Of a DNA stretch of 64,000 nucleotides, positions 46,800 to 58,513 are shown piece by piece. Positions within the stretch are counted from its first letter, which is position 1; each line of letters starts with the position of its first letter. Location of the stretch: the NCBI GenBank assembly GCA_018806985.1, contig JADANN010000286.1:434001-498000 (forward strand), written 5' to 3'. Origin of the DNA: Angiostrongylus vasorum. Lineage: Eukaryota > Nematoda > Chromadorea > Rhabditida > Metastrongylidae. The notes under the pieces were generated by a model. It saw nothing but the letters and a program-made list of their open reading frames with translations. It was not told the DNA's origin and did not search any database. The position numbers were made by a program, and so were the translations under genes.

Positions 46800-47628
46800 T
46801 TATAAAAAGCTATGTTACGTAGACTTTAACCTTTTTTCTTTTCTTCCAGAGCTTCGGAATTACCGAGAATTGCAATGAAATACTGGGATTAGCAGGGCTC
46901 GAACGGTCAAACTATGAGCAGAATTATGACCTCACTCAAAGTTGATCGGTTTCCAAATGATAATCGAATATCCTTGCTCTATAGTAACCGTTTCATTAGT
47001 TCTAATAAAGAAAGGGCTTCTAAAAAACGGTTCGTCGGAGTTCCATTAACGATATGAAGTTTATCTTTTTCGTGCAGAGCATATTTATATCTATCCACCT
47101 ATCTATCTATCTATCCATATCACTCTTCCATTCCTTCAGAAGCTGATGTGAACGCGATCTCAGGACACTTTGATACCTGTTTGGTCACTTCTATTTTAGC
47201 CGTACCTTGAAGTCAAGCGTTTTTTTCGTATTTCATTTGTCAAATAAGAAATCACTCAACATTTACGGTCCTGGAGTAAAATGACCCTTTCCGATTTATA
47301 ATGGGCACTATAATATTCTGCATAAACAAATAGTAATCGAACTAAGTAAGTCTAAAAGCTATCGTTGTCGAGAAACGGCGATTCCGTTAGTATTAACTGC
47401 CGCGTTGTGAGTTGTTTTAGTCCTTACGCCCCCGCTAACTATCATCGCTTGAGCGAATCATTAGTGCAAATCGAATGCGCACGGAAATGAGTATGCATAA
47501 GTATCTCCAGAGTTACTATAGCTGGACAACTACTTTTTTATGCTTTGTATCTCTTGCCAAAAATGATGAAAATAAAGCTCATTATTCTGCTCACTTCGAA
47601 TGAAGAGCTGGTAGGAAACGGAAAGTGT
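46800..47628. other. No recognisable gene; (CTAT)n tract
   Basis: Contains a short CTATC/CCTAT run at about 47092-47122. No coding sequence recognised. Confidence 0.4.
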
Positions 47629-47860
47629 GTATCACCTGTATCACCTGTAGTCCGTTGATCGTCGAGTCACTCGAGCGGCTGCCAGTAAATCTTCCATTTT
47701 TCCCTGTCGCGTGCAAGAGTAGCAAGTGGATTCTGCTCGCTCTAGGGACTCGTCGAGCATCATATCTTTCTTCTAGGCTTTTTTGTGAAGAACTCTGATC
47801 ACCGGGTCGGTGGTCTACCTGCAATGCGTTTGACATCCCGAGGAATCCAGTCAAGCCAAG
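47629..47860 (-). mobile_element. LINE 3'-end fragment
   Basis: The left edge has ATCACCTGTATCACCTGTAG, the LINE 3' tail. The minus strand then reads RPGDQSSSQKSLEERYDARRVPRASRIHLLLLHATGK in pieces, matching the C-termini of the copies at 9065 and 54170. 5' truncated, as usual for LINEs. Confidence 0.8.
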
Positions 47861-48579
47861 AATCAAAATGCTAAACACAGTAAAAGGAAGTGTTTAACGT
47901 CTGATAAAACCTCGAAGCCATTCAAATATTTCTGAGTGCAATGTACCGCACTAGCATCTGAATCTTCCGTTGAGGCGATGTGTAGGCCAAGATGACTAAC
48001 TACGATGTCATCGTGACGCAAAGACATCGCAGTTTAAGCGCCGTTCAGGATGGAGGAAGAGGGCTTTCCTTGAACATGTAATATTGGAGGATTGGGCGAT
48101 GTTGCAATCTTCGTCAGCACAATCTTCTCCATGAACACCGAACCCCTTGAGCAACAGATAACCTGCAGAGAAGATGAAGATATGTGGTGGAGATCACAGC
48201 TCAACTTCAGTCTCTGACAAAAGTGAAATTGTGTAGTGGCGTATAGCACTGGTCGAGGTTCTGAAGAAAATGCTCATTCATCATAGTCAACCTTGGTTAA
48301 ATCATTACTAACATGGGCCTATGGTGAAGAACAGGTTCGAAAGTCTTTATTTCGGTTTTCTGCGTGGACGTGTGCCAGTGGATTATAACGAAATTGGCAA
48401 ACATGGTGAAATTCCATGCATCATTATCCATCGAATGTTTTGCTTAATCGATCTGTTCCTTATTCCAACCTAATCGGACGTTTGGCTTTTTCGCGAAAAG
48501 TAGTGAAATCTGAAAAGTTAGGGAAATGCACTCAGGAAGCAATCATAAGTTTTAACTTCCAACCTCTCTGTCCCTTTCC

Positions 48580-49260
48580 TACTTAGTACGTCTGGCTTCC
48601 AGAGTTTTGTGAGGAATCCTTAAAAGAACACATTCAGAAGCAGAAAACAGTGTTGGCCGAAGCTGAAACACATTAGGAAGAGCAAGCGCAACACTCGTTG
48701 GGTCAAGTCAATGGCAATGAAATGGAACGCTGCGCTTTAAGCAGAGATTTCAAAAGTCAAGTTCCTCAAACATGTGATGTTTCTCAACGACAACCAGAGC
48801 ATATGAGCTTCTTGTGACCTTATTCTACGGTATGAAAATGACCATTCTATAAGTCGTGAAGCGTTTTTTATTCTGGACGATGCTCAAAATCCTGTATGCC
48901 TCTTTAAAACGAAGACCTGCTTTGAAATCCTTACTTTAGTTGAGAATGACCGGCAACAAACAACTCAAGAGCCCACAGAAGTGCTTGCTCTTGAGCATGC
49001 AATCGTTATGAAGCGATTACGACTACTCGGTATTGTTACAAAGGACGATTATACCACAGCGCTAAGATCTGACTAAGTGTTTTGCTAGAAGCTTGTTCGC
49101 CAGACCTTTTACCGCCTGTGTTTGATGTACTCACAACTTCGCAGAACGGTTTAGGTGATAATGAATTATAATTTTTCATGATCTTGGAAGGTTCTATTTA
49201 CTACTATGAATCGCCATAGTTGAGTTTTCTGGCTTGGACATAAATAAAAGCACGCAAAAC
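48580..49260 (+). CDS. Candidate 3' end of a host gene (or pseudogene)
   Basis: After a TTTCCTACTTAG acceptor at about 48575-48586 the frame reads YVWLPEFCEESLKEHIQKQK, TVLAEAETH and then a stop at about 48677. A second open stretch in the same frame gives SLGQVNGNEMERCALSRDF. After a possible intron near 48830 another frame gives ISREAFFILDDAQNPVCLF, EILTLVENDRQQTTQEP, EHAIVMKRLRLLGIVTKDDY, ending at a stop at about 49074. AATAAA follows at about 49239. The wording is protein-like but I do not recognise it. The internal stop means decay or a wrong exon model. No repeat family covers it, which favours host origin. Confidence 0.4.
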
Positions 49261-49939
49261 AAACACATGCAAATATCTTTGAATAAGTGTATTTTGAAAC
49301 AAAGTTTCTTGTTCTACTTTTTCAACTTTCTTTCTCAGCATGCCCCCATTTCAGTGATGTCAAGCTTGTGCTAGTGCAACTATTTATAGCAACAAAGTGG
49401 CTAGCCCATCAACGAAAGAGCATGCCCAATCACTAAAACACAGTCGTCACCAATCCATGCTTAGCTCTGATATGTACTTAAGGTCCAGAAATGAAACCGA
49501 CTGAAAAGTCGGGGCGCTTGTTACTCGTGGTAAGGAAGATCGTGATGTCGGCTTTGTGGCGCGATTATCTGCTTCCAGTTATGTCGACACCGAAGCCTGC
49601 CATCTACCCTGGGCATCTGCTTCTAACCTACATGTCTTAAGTTATTCATCTATTAACCACCAAAACTTCGAACTTACGTATTCAAATCTAGCGACTGTGA
49701 CAATTCATGGCTGTGTAAAAAAATATGATTATCATAAAGCTTTTATGTAAATACATTGTGGAGATCCGAAAACAATAACAGGAAGAGATTTTGAGAATGT
49801 AAAGAGAATTGACTAGTTATCATAGAAGATGAAAACTAGGTAGAATGCCATCTCTATGATAGGTTCTCTTCTGCAAAAACCTACTGCGTCGAATTTGTCA
49901 CACTTATACAATGTTAGACGCACAAATTTTTCTATAGTA

Positions 49940-50190
49940 CTTGCTTACTTGGATAGTTGGATGGCCCGTCCCCAATGATTGTGCAGGCCTCAGCACAATC
50001 TCCATTTTGCCGGAGTTTTGCCGGTTTAGCCACTGTGGTTTCCTGGAGTCCTGAGGTCAAACTACCTAAAGTCTGCCCAGGTCGTCACCACCACAGGCAG
50101 TCGCTGCGCTTATGGATCAGAGTGAGATTTGCCACCATGCGAGTAGTTTGATAAAAAGGCGGTGGTGGATCCTAGCATTGGCTTGCTATA
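49940..50190 (+). repeat. SINE-B copy 6 (head truncated)
   Basis: Matches from ACTTGCTTACTTGGATAG to GGTGGTGGATCCTAGCATTGG, then stops. Confidence 0.8.
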
Positions 50191-50733
50191 ATGTTCTATC
50201 AGTAATGGAAAAGAGATGGCAGGGTTACTTGTTTGCAAAAGTGTACAATAAGAGAGCTTCCGTAGTCTTCCTTCTGTCTTCCGTTCCGCTTTTTGCTGAA
50301 TATCTTTTTTGCCTTGGCACTCATTTTAGAAATTGATTGAAGTTGCTTGCAAAAGATTTGCAGCAAAAGTTTTTGACGCCGTGAATTTCTCAAGTGTGAA
50401 CTCTGAATCCGTTATACTTGAATTCATCAGCTAGAGAGTTTCCTATGAGTGATAGTTGATTCCGAGAGCTGTGGGCTTTAGAGAGGGGAACGGTCTAACA
50501 GGCACAATTGCGCTCGTTGTCAAGGACCACATAACAATTTGAGAGACACGTAAATTGCCTTCTCATGCACGGCAATAAATATGGAGTAACAAAAACCACA
50601 TGATGTTTCAACCGGATTATTAAAACGATTGGGCCGTAATGAAAGATGTGTGAGCCAGTATGAAGCCGCTTCAGAGAGAACTTTTCAAACCTGTTCGACG
50701 TCGTAGATAATATGGGGCAGGGGGTTAAGATCC
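50191..50733. other. No recognisable gene
   Basis: Open frames here are short and unlike any family known to me. Confidence 0.3.
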
Positions 50734-51096
50734 TACTTACTTGGATAACTGGACGACCCGATTTCACTGGTTGTGCGGGTTCCAGCATAATTTCCAATGT
50801 TTTAGATTTTGTTGGTTTAGCTGTTGTGATTTCCTGGAGTCCCGAGGTCCGCAGGCCATAATCTACTCTAGGTCGTCACCACCATAGGCAGTCGCCATTG
50901 TGGATTAGAGGGAGATTTGCCACCATGCGACTATTTGATACACAACGGTTGTGGATCTTGGTATCAGTTTACTCTTAGCTCGGTTTACTAATGTAAGCGC
51001 TGCACTCCTTCTCAGCTTGGTTGGCCCTGCTGGTTGGATGAAACCCTCCGCAGTATATCGTACCCCGATACGCACCTCTCAGCCATAATCGAGCGG
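50734..51096 (+). repeat. SINE-B copy 7
   Basis: Near full-length copy, from TACTTACTTGGATAACTGG to GAGCGGTAAACCGTTC. Confidence 0.85.
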
Positions 51097-51730
51097 TAAA
51101 CCGTTCTGTGGCGGTTCAGATGACGGGTTTTAAAAAAGAAATATCTGGTCTACATGTGCCTGAGAGGAATTAGATCGCACCATAAAGCAAGAAAACCAGA
51201 TAAACCAAAATGATTAGCTATATGGGGTTGAAGAGAAACGAACGGAAATTGGTCTAAAGAAACTGCAGATGTTCGGTGTGTATCCGAACGCACATTCAGC
51301 AGTTTCGCGGGCTGGATACAACTGCACTTTTTTGTGAAGTTGATCATCACCTTGAATACCTTATGCATCTGACGTTCTGTTTCATAAAATTCAGTAAAAA
51401 GTATTATTCGTCTCATATAGAATTAATGAAGGCTCCGAAAAAATCTGAATATGAATTGTGTCTCCATTTGCAGACCATAAATTCCCAAGAATTCCATCGC
51501 TTGTCAAATATACCCTTTTTGGACGTGGGCCTTTCACAATCAGTTCCGCTCTATCCAACTGGCTCACAATGGGTAATTCAATACTTGACACTCTTTAGCT
51601 GAAAAGTTTCGAACTCTGAAGAACTTTAACAGGGCTCCCAAATAACGCCTAATTTTCCATAACTTTTTTCATTATTCAGTTCAATTCAGCTTGCATCTTT
51701 CCTATCAACAAACTGAGCTCTTCACAATTA
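51097..51730. other. Unassigned; open frames on both strands
   Basis: Minus 51391-51591 (ELPIVSQLDRAELIVKG, RVYLTSDGILGNLWS) and plus 51276-51602 are both open. The minus reading looks more protein-like, but no splice model or family supports it. Confidence 0.25.
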
Positions 51731-52013
51731 AAATAAAAGGATAAAGCTCCCGGCGTTAATCTGTGCTTGAGTGATGCGTCATCCATTCGACTTCATTAAG
51801 CATCGTTTGGAGATGATTGAAAGCATATCTGGCCTTTACAATGACTCGCGGTAGCCTACCGATGTATCCAGCCAGTGTTTGCTATCCTCCCAGACAAGTC
51901 TGGTACCAATTTGCTGACGCCGGAGGCATGCAAGGCTTGGTGGGCCATGGGCACGGGGATCGATTCCACGTGTGTGTTGCAAGGCGCCTCCGACCATTGC
52001 GCCACACGCGCCC
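51731..52013 (-). repeat. SINE-A copy 8
   Basis: Full-length minus copy; left end AAAAGGATAAAGCTC, right end in the GCGCCACACGCGCCCC head. Confidence 0.9.
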
Positions 52014-52203
52014 CATCTTTCACAATCATCAAATCGAAATGCTTTTGAAATATGCAACTAAATTAAATTTGGATCAATTTTAGTTTATTCGGTGGTTTTT
52101 TCCTTTCATTTACCTTTTATTTTTTGGCGCTCGGTTTGCGTTCGTTGAAGTAACAAAGCAAAATTAGTGCAGCACTTTTTTCGGTGTGTTAAATCCTGAA
52201 CAA

Positions 52204-52279
52204 ATGTCAAAATATCAGGCTGACAAAGACCCTGCCCAAGGTCAGTTCAGTCAACCATATCCATTTCCCAACTACAAAG
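52204..52279 (+). CDS. Candidate first exon of an unidentified gene
   Basis: ATG opens MSKYQADKDPAQGQF, then SQPYPFPNYK, and the exon ends at a strong GTGAGTA donor (52280). A Pro/Tyr/Gln-rich N-terminus is common in small membrane-adaptor proteins, but the family cannot be named from 25 residues. No convincing downstream exon was found before the repeats at 52640. Confidence 0.4.
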
Positions 52280-52639
52280 TGAGTACGGCCTTAGCCGCCA
52301 CTCTTTTCAATTCCGCCTTGGAAAGCCCCTGCTAAATCTAACTCTTGATTCTCTTGTCTCAGCCGTTGTTTTCTTATCTCTCTACTTCCAGTTCCATCTA
52401 CAAACGACATTTTGAAAAGCTGAGCTATCTCGAGATTACCGGTACTTCCTGCAAAGTAAATATCATCGTTTTCTTCACAAATTATGCCGAATTCTATGTA
52501 ACATCAAGGGTAGTGCAAATGATACAATATTTTCTCTCGAAAAGTGAACATTGCCACGTATCCTTTTTTTGAATAATTTGTGGAGCAAGAACTACTTCAC
52601 TGTCCAAGAGCTCGGAAAGTGATTTAATTGTAATTTGCA

Positions 52640-52716
52640 CTACAGTTTCGGCTTAACTGAGTTTAATGCCGAGTTGTGTTCCTCAGATCAATCCCGTTGA
52701 CGGGTGATTGCTGATA
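52640..52716 (-). repeat. Family D fragment
   Basis: CAGTTTCGGCTTAACTGAG, ATCAATCCCGTTGACGGG, TGATTGCTGAT, then SINE-A copy 9 begins. Confidence 0.7.
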
Positions 52717-52990
52717 AAAAGGATAAAAAAGGATAAAGCTCTCGGCGTTGATCAATCCCTGAGGGACGCACCATGCATTCGACTTCATTAAGTATCGTTG
52801 GAGGTGACTGAATGCAAATCTGTCCTTTACAATGACCCACGGTGGGCTACCGATGCATCGAGCGCTGCTATCCTCCCAGAGAAGTCTGGTACCAATTTGT
52901 CAACCTCGTAGGGATGGAAGGCTTTGGTGGGCGCCATGCGCGCCGGGATCGATTCCACGTGTGTGTCGTAGTGGCGCCTCCAACCAACGC
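52717..52990 (-). repeat. SINE-A copy 9
   Basis: Minus copy with a duplicated AAAAAGGATA tail at the left. Its tail abuts the family D fragment at the TGATTGCTGAT block. Confidence 0.88.
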
Positions 52991-53560
52991 AAAAGGTGTT
53001 TTCAAGCTGTAGCAGAAGTAATTATTTTCGGTGGTCATGGAAAATCTCAAATGAGGTAGACAGTGGTTCGTTAGATGTATGACTGTGCACAGGTAGGGTT
53101 TCATAGTGGTGGGTGATACTGCTAAGACTATCACACGCTGTCTACCTAACCGGCCTCCAGTGAAAAGCGTCAGTAAACTCAAAAATCCACAACTCCATTT
53201 GAGGCCGTAAGCGGCGGTCAATACGAGGAAAGCAAACGCAGACAAATACCCGATTATACACTTCGTTCCGAGTGTGAGTTAATCAATGATTTCAATTACA
53301 TCGGTCAGATAGGGAATGCAACACACATTGCTATCCTGAGCTTTTCGCTTTTTTCCATTAGACACTCCTTATTTTCCACGACATCTCTTATAACTGCTTT
53401 GAAGCCTGCGTTTTTATGAGGAACCATTGTCTTTGTGGATTGGAGTGATGTTTGGAACCTACGGCTTGGTTTCTCCTTTAGCCAGTGATTACTAGAACAG
53501 AATTTTTCCTAATCGAGCTTTTTTTCAGTGAATAACTTTTTTTGTATTATGTAGTCCAGG
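52991..53560. other. No recognisable gene
   Basis: Low-information intergenic sequence. Confidence 0.3.
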
Positions 53561-53850
53561 GTGCGTCTGGCGCAGTGGTCGGAGGCACCCCTACAACACA
53601 CACGTGGAATCGATCCCCGCGCATACGGCCCACCAAGCCTTCCATCCCGCTTGGGTCTGCATAATTGGTACCAGACTTGTCTGGGAGGATAGCAGCACTA
53701 GCTGTATACATCGGTAGGTCACCGCGAGTAATTGTAACGGCCAGATATGCATTCAATCATCTCCAACAATGCTTGGTGAAATCAGACACATGGCGAATCC
53801 CTCATGGATTGATCAACGCCGAGGGCTATATCCTTATATCCTCTATTTTT
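53561..53850 (+). repeat. SINE-A copy 10
   Basis: Head TCTGGCGCAGTGGTCGGAGG, B-box-like GGAATCGATCCCCG, full core; tail ATATCCTTATATCCTC. Confidence 0.9.
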
Positions 53851-54169
53851 ACCATGCAGTCCAGATATCAGGTGTTCCTCCTTTCTAAAAGAAAACGCAA
53901 TCTATTTAAAGATGCTTTAATTATTACTTCTCTTCTCCTTAACATTCTATTCAATTTGCGACCGTGATCTCTGAAATATCATGGTTGATTTCGACGACTT
54001 CTATATCAGGCTTATTCGTTTATTTATGGAAATAAATAATTGATTGAGCAGTATCCTCTCTGTCGCTGTTCCACCGTGTTGAGTTGTACCTTTTATAAAT
54101 ACGTTTTCATATTCTTGCATGAATTCGTAGGTACACATTCCTATATACTACCGGCTCTCGACTCCACCG

Positions 54170-57100
54170 GGAAGATCACCTCTATCACCTGTAGTCCCGT
54201 TGACCGTCGAGTGACTCGAGCCGGCGCCACTAAATCTTTCATTTTTCCCCTGCCGCGTGCAAGAGTAGCCCAGTGAGTTTCGCTCGCTTTAGGGACTCGT
54301 TGAGCATCATACCTTTCTCCTCGGCTTTTCGTGAAAAACTCTGAGCATCGGGTCGGCGGTCTTCCTGCAGTGCGTTTGACATCCCGAGGAATCCAGTCAC
54401 TAACGGCTTTTGCCCATCGGTTGTCATTCATGCGCATTACGTGTCCGGCCCATCTTATCTTCGACTGTTTGGAGTACAAAACGGAATCTTTGATTTTTAA
54501 TCGTTTACGCAGGTCGGAGCTTCGGATCCCTTCCCTTACTTGCGTAACACGGGATATCATCGTCCTTCCAACTGCGCGTTTAACAACGCTGAGTGATTTT
54601 TCATGCTGTTCACGCAGCGACCAGGTTTCTGACGCATGCGTTAAGGCGGGAAGTACCGTTGAGTCGAAACGGTGGATACGGAGTTGGGTGTTCTTTGTTC
54701 ACCTCAATGCATCCCCGATGCTCTTTGAAGCTGCCGAAGCCGATCGTTTCCTTCTGCTCAACTCTGGAGCTACGTCGTTCAACACGTTGATTTCCAGACC
54801 TAGATAGACATAACTGGAGCAATCGGAGATATTCGTTCCGTTGAGCGTGAATGTGGCATGCGAAACCAATCCGATCCTCATGAACATCGTTTTTTGTGAG
54901 ATTTAGTCGAAGTTCAGTCTTTCCACATGCTTTATCAATGTCGGCAAGCATTCGTTCCGCTTAGCTAATGTTTGGTGTTATAAGGACGATTTCATCAGCG
55001 AAGCGAAGATGATGTAACTGCCGACCATCGATTTTCACTCCCATATTATCCCATTCTACTGCTCGCATGACGTTCTCGAGGGTGGCGGTAAATAATTTTG
55101 GCGAGATGGTATCGCCTTGCCTTAACCCCTGTTCTGACGTCGATATTAGTATCGTTGTAGAATGGTGATATCCTTGGTTGTGAAATTTTTTGTACAGCTC
55201 AGGAAGAATCTTTATGTACTGAGTAGGGACTCTCTGACTATCAAGAGCTTCCATGACTGCTTCTGTCTCAGTTGAGTCAAAGGCCTTCTTTACATCGATG
55301 AAAGTGAGACAGAGCGGTCTTTTGTACGCTCTCGATACTTCAATGAGTGTTGTTATCGTGTGGATGTGGTTCATCGTACTAAATCCTTCTCGAAACCCTT
55401 CTTGCTCACATGGCTGCCCTTCCTCCAGTGTTCTGTCATCCTGTTTAGAATGACTCGAGTGAAAAGTTTGTAGACGACAAACAGCAAGCAAATTGGGCGA
55501 TAGGTTCCGATATCATAGAGGTCACCCTTCTTGAACAATAACACGGTCTTGCTGGTCTTCTAATGAGTAACGACTTAGCATACGGACAGGTGACATGTGA
55601 AAAGCCGAGCCAGTGTGTTTACGAGGACTGGTGGAGGATTCTTCAAGTGTTCAGATCTTATGCTCTCCGGACCTGGTGCTGTTCGATATTTCTCCGACGA
55701 AATGGCATGTCGGATTTCGGAAAGGAGAACCGGTGCTAGAACATATCAACTGTCCTTTATTTCATATGACGGAAGGTGGACGTGGCTATCGAATAGGTCT
55801 GAGTAGTATTCGTGAATGATTTTCTCCATTATCTTTCTGGATGCTGTCACTGTTCCGTCTGGGCGTCGGAGTGCAATTTTCTTGGTCCTGTAATTGGTGA
55901 AGCTTCGGTGTGCTTTGCGAATGCTTTTCCCATCCTGTGCAGCTTCGACCATTACTGCTGCTCTTCTCTCTCTAAGATCTTCTTTTATCGCCTGTCTGCA
56001 TTGTTCTGCAAATTCGGACGTTAGTTCGCGGTTGCCTGCAGCCCGAGCGATTCCACGCTGGCGTGTAAACTCGAGTGTTTCTGGAGACAGACTCCTCTTG
56101 GTGACTTTCGAACTGTGAGCTTTCATGGCGCTAAAGTGAAGATGTTGAATAAGCCGATCGTATTCTTCGTCGATGTTACCGACAACGGCATCATCCCAAC
56201 AGCCGACCAATGGATTGAATAAGTCTTAGTTTATGGTGGTTCTGGGACTTCGGTTTTTGAATTTAGCGGCTTTTCTTCCTTTCCGCGAGAAATAGAATCT
56301 TGCACGAAGGAGACGATGGTCTGATCCCGTGTGGAATTTTTGGGACAACTGCGACATCGGTTAGGCAAAACCTTCTATTTACTATGATGTGGTCTATTTC
56401 GTTATGGTACTCTCCATTGGGAGACTCCCACGTCCAGCGTTAGAGGGTGGGGCTTCTGGAATTGCGAGTTACCATGGATGGTCTTGGTCGCCATGATAAA
56501 GTCAGACAGCAGCTCAGCCTGTTCGTTCCATTCTAATTCGTGGGTCTTAATGTGACCTTCTTCAGACGTTCTCCTTGGTCCAATCTTGGCGTTGAAATCT
56601 CCAATGATGACGTTTAGGAATGTATGGCCTTCTCTGTAGAACTTCTCCAAGTCCATATAGAACGCTTCGACTTCTTCCTCATAGTTTGATGTCAGCGCGT
56701 AAACGACGAAGATTGTCGAAGCCGGAATTGATCTACATCTTTTTAATAGTAAACTTCGGATTCGGGTTGTAAGTTGTTCGAATGAATAGATGTTCATGGA
56801 GAAACTCGTGTTGACGAGAACGCCGACGCCGCCAACTCCTCTACTGTCGCATGTTCCGAGGAACAGTTCTTCTCCGGTGTCATAGACGGCGTTGAAAAGC
56901 TGGCTCTCGTCTCGGTCAGGCCGATGACGTCGTACTTTATCCTTCTTGCTTGCATGAGCAAGTCTTCTCTCGAGGACTCGGATGCAAGTGTACGTGCATT
57001 GTAGGTACAGATCGTCACCATAGTTGTTTGAAATCCAGGCAGCTTCCATTGGCCCCTGAGATTTTAGCAGCTTCTCCGTACTCGTCCTGCCCAACGCCTC

Positions 57101-57600
57101 GGAATTGGAGGCTCTTTCGGGGTCAGGGGAATGAGGCCCGTTTTTTTTATTGTGTTTAGCATTTTGAAAACCACGTATACCTTGGTGGGATCTGAACGTG
57201 GGGGGGTGGGTGTACTCACGGGTAGCTTGCCAGGCTCTTCCAGAGTGGACATGGAGCTTATTTGTTGGAGGTGGCTCCTAACCGCCTCCCCATATCCTTC
57301 CCTCTCACTTGATTGCAGGGTTTTGGTCGAATTGACTCGTAGAATACAATCCGCGTAAGCGAGAACGCACCCACACCCGCATGCACGAATACTCCTAGCA
57401 AATACGGAAAGTATGTGCCAAATCGGCGCAGCAGAAACAGGGAGTCCATCACCTGGATCTACCTGCGTCTCAGAGAAGCAAAGGTCGCTTTTTGGTCCGC
57501 GATTAACACCCCTATCCGCCACCTGGGGATCCGCAACGGAGCCTCGCGACTAACCACGCGACTCGAGATCCCTCATATGAGGACCTCCGTATATCGGGAA
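54170..57600 (-). mobile_element. RTE-like LINE, most complete copy
   Basis: Minus strand order: a 5' region at 57064-57520; apurinic-type endonuclease from MVTICTYNARTL near 57020 through VIGLTETR, GVGVLVNTSF and VIIGDFNAKIGPR (56600), where the DFNAK Asp/Asn are catalytic; connector with RQRGIARAAGNRELTSE (55990-56060) and SLRRPDGTVTASRK; RT with LTFIDVKKAFDSTETEAV (55260-55310), RQGDTISPKLF (55100) and LRFADEIVLITPN (55010), where the usual FADD is FADE. The C-terminal part reads KIRWAGHVMRMNDNRW, WIPRDVKRTAGRPPTR. The left end carries the ATCACCTCTATCACCTG tail. At least three frameshifts plus the FADE change make it inactive. Confidence 0.92.
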
Positions 57601-57689
57601 GAAAGCGATCAAGTAACTACCAATACCATGAGAAATGGTTCGGAATCGCTTGGTAGAAGTAGTTTTCACAGCTACTTTTAGATTTCTTA

Positions 57690-57925
57690 ATAACTCAAAA
57701 AGACCGACTTTCTATAAACCTCGGCATAAATAGTTGATATATTTAGTTATATGATCTTATAAAGTGATCTTCTTTAGCAGATGCGGGGTTGGTATAGGTC
57801 TTCGTTGTCGTTGTCGTTGTTGTTGTTGTTGTTGCTGTTGTTCTTGTGGTCGATGGCAGACGTTTCTCACTGAGTGAGTCCCACGGCTCTGAGGAAGGCG
57901 AAATCGCCGAAACGTCTTCTTATGA
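57690..57925 (+). mobile_element. Penelope-like element end fragment
   Basis: Starts with CGACTTTCTATAAACCTCGGC, the inverse of the PLE edge at 3570-3600. It has a (GTTGTC)n/(GTTGTT)n stretch and ends in a hammerhead-like core. Confidence 0.6.
57886..57919 (+). ncRNA. Hammerhead-like motif with perfect stem II
   Basis: GCT, CTGAGGA (fits CUGANGA), GGCG/CGCC stem II with an AAAT loop, GAAAC, GTC. The stem I partner is TTC, so stem I is weak. Confidence 0.55.
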
Positions 57926-58028
57926 AGAAGCCTACCGCTTACAAAGTAAAAGAGGTGGGGAAATATCAAACTACTCTTAAACCGGAGGAAGACCCAGTTC
58001 TTGATAACCAAAGGTGCGAAAGTCGATA

Positions 58029-58032
<4 letters not shown>

Positions 58033-58103
<71 letters not shown>

Positions 58104-58115
58104 TAACTCTAGAGC

Positions 58116-58157
<42 letters not shown>
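58033..58157. repeat. Compound (TA)n tract
   Basis: Three TA runs separated by short interruptions (TATTATA and AAACTTAACTCTAGAGCTCTG). Confidence 0.95.
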
Positions 58158-58160
<3 letters not shown>

Positions 58161-58513
58161 TTTATATGACCCGTCTCCACGTATACTGTGCAGATCCCAG
58201 CACTTCTCGCATTCGATTCGTTTCCACGCATCCATTGTCCACGAAAATCTTCCAACTTTAGCTTCTAGCTTCGGTCGTTGCTTAAGGATTTTCATTTCAT
58301 CTTGAAAGTTGTAGAATGTTGGTCAAGGAATTCTCCCTGGAGTCCTTTGATCGTTCCCAATTGTATTGCAGAGGGTGATTTTTTTCTAGACAAGTCCGAT
58401 ACCAATTTCCCTGACCCCCAGAGGGATGAGAGGCTTGGTTGGCCCGGAGATGAATCGAACAAACACCATGCTTGTGTTGACGGACATCACTACCAGTGTG
58501 CTATCTGCCCCCT
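58157..58513 (-). repeat. SINE-C copy 3 (clearest)
   Basis: The minus strand starts with an A-box-like TAGCACACTGGTAGTG and has GTTCGATTC, a perfect GWTCRANNC B box. The core AACCAAGCCTCTCATCCC, AATTGGTATCGGACTTGTCT matches SINE-A. The 3' end TGCTGGGATCTGCAC and GAGACGGGTCAT matches SINE-B. Confidence 0.82.

Noticed and set aside
47092..47122. CRISPR-like short repeat
   Set aside because: It is a (CTAT)n microsatellite with no spacers; the genome is eukaryotic.
58001..58295. Tyr-Ile repeat ORFs
   Set aside because: Translation of another (TA)n tract.
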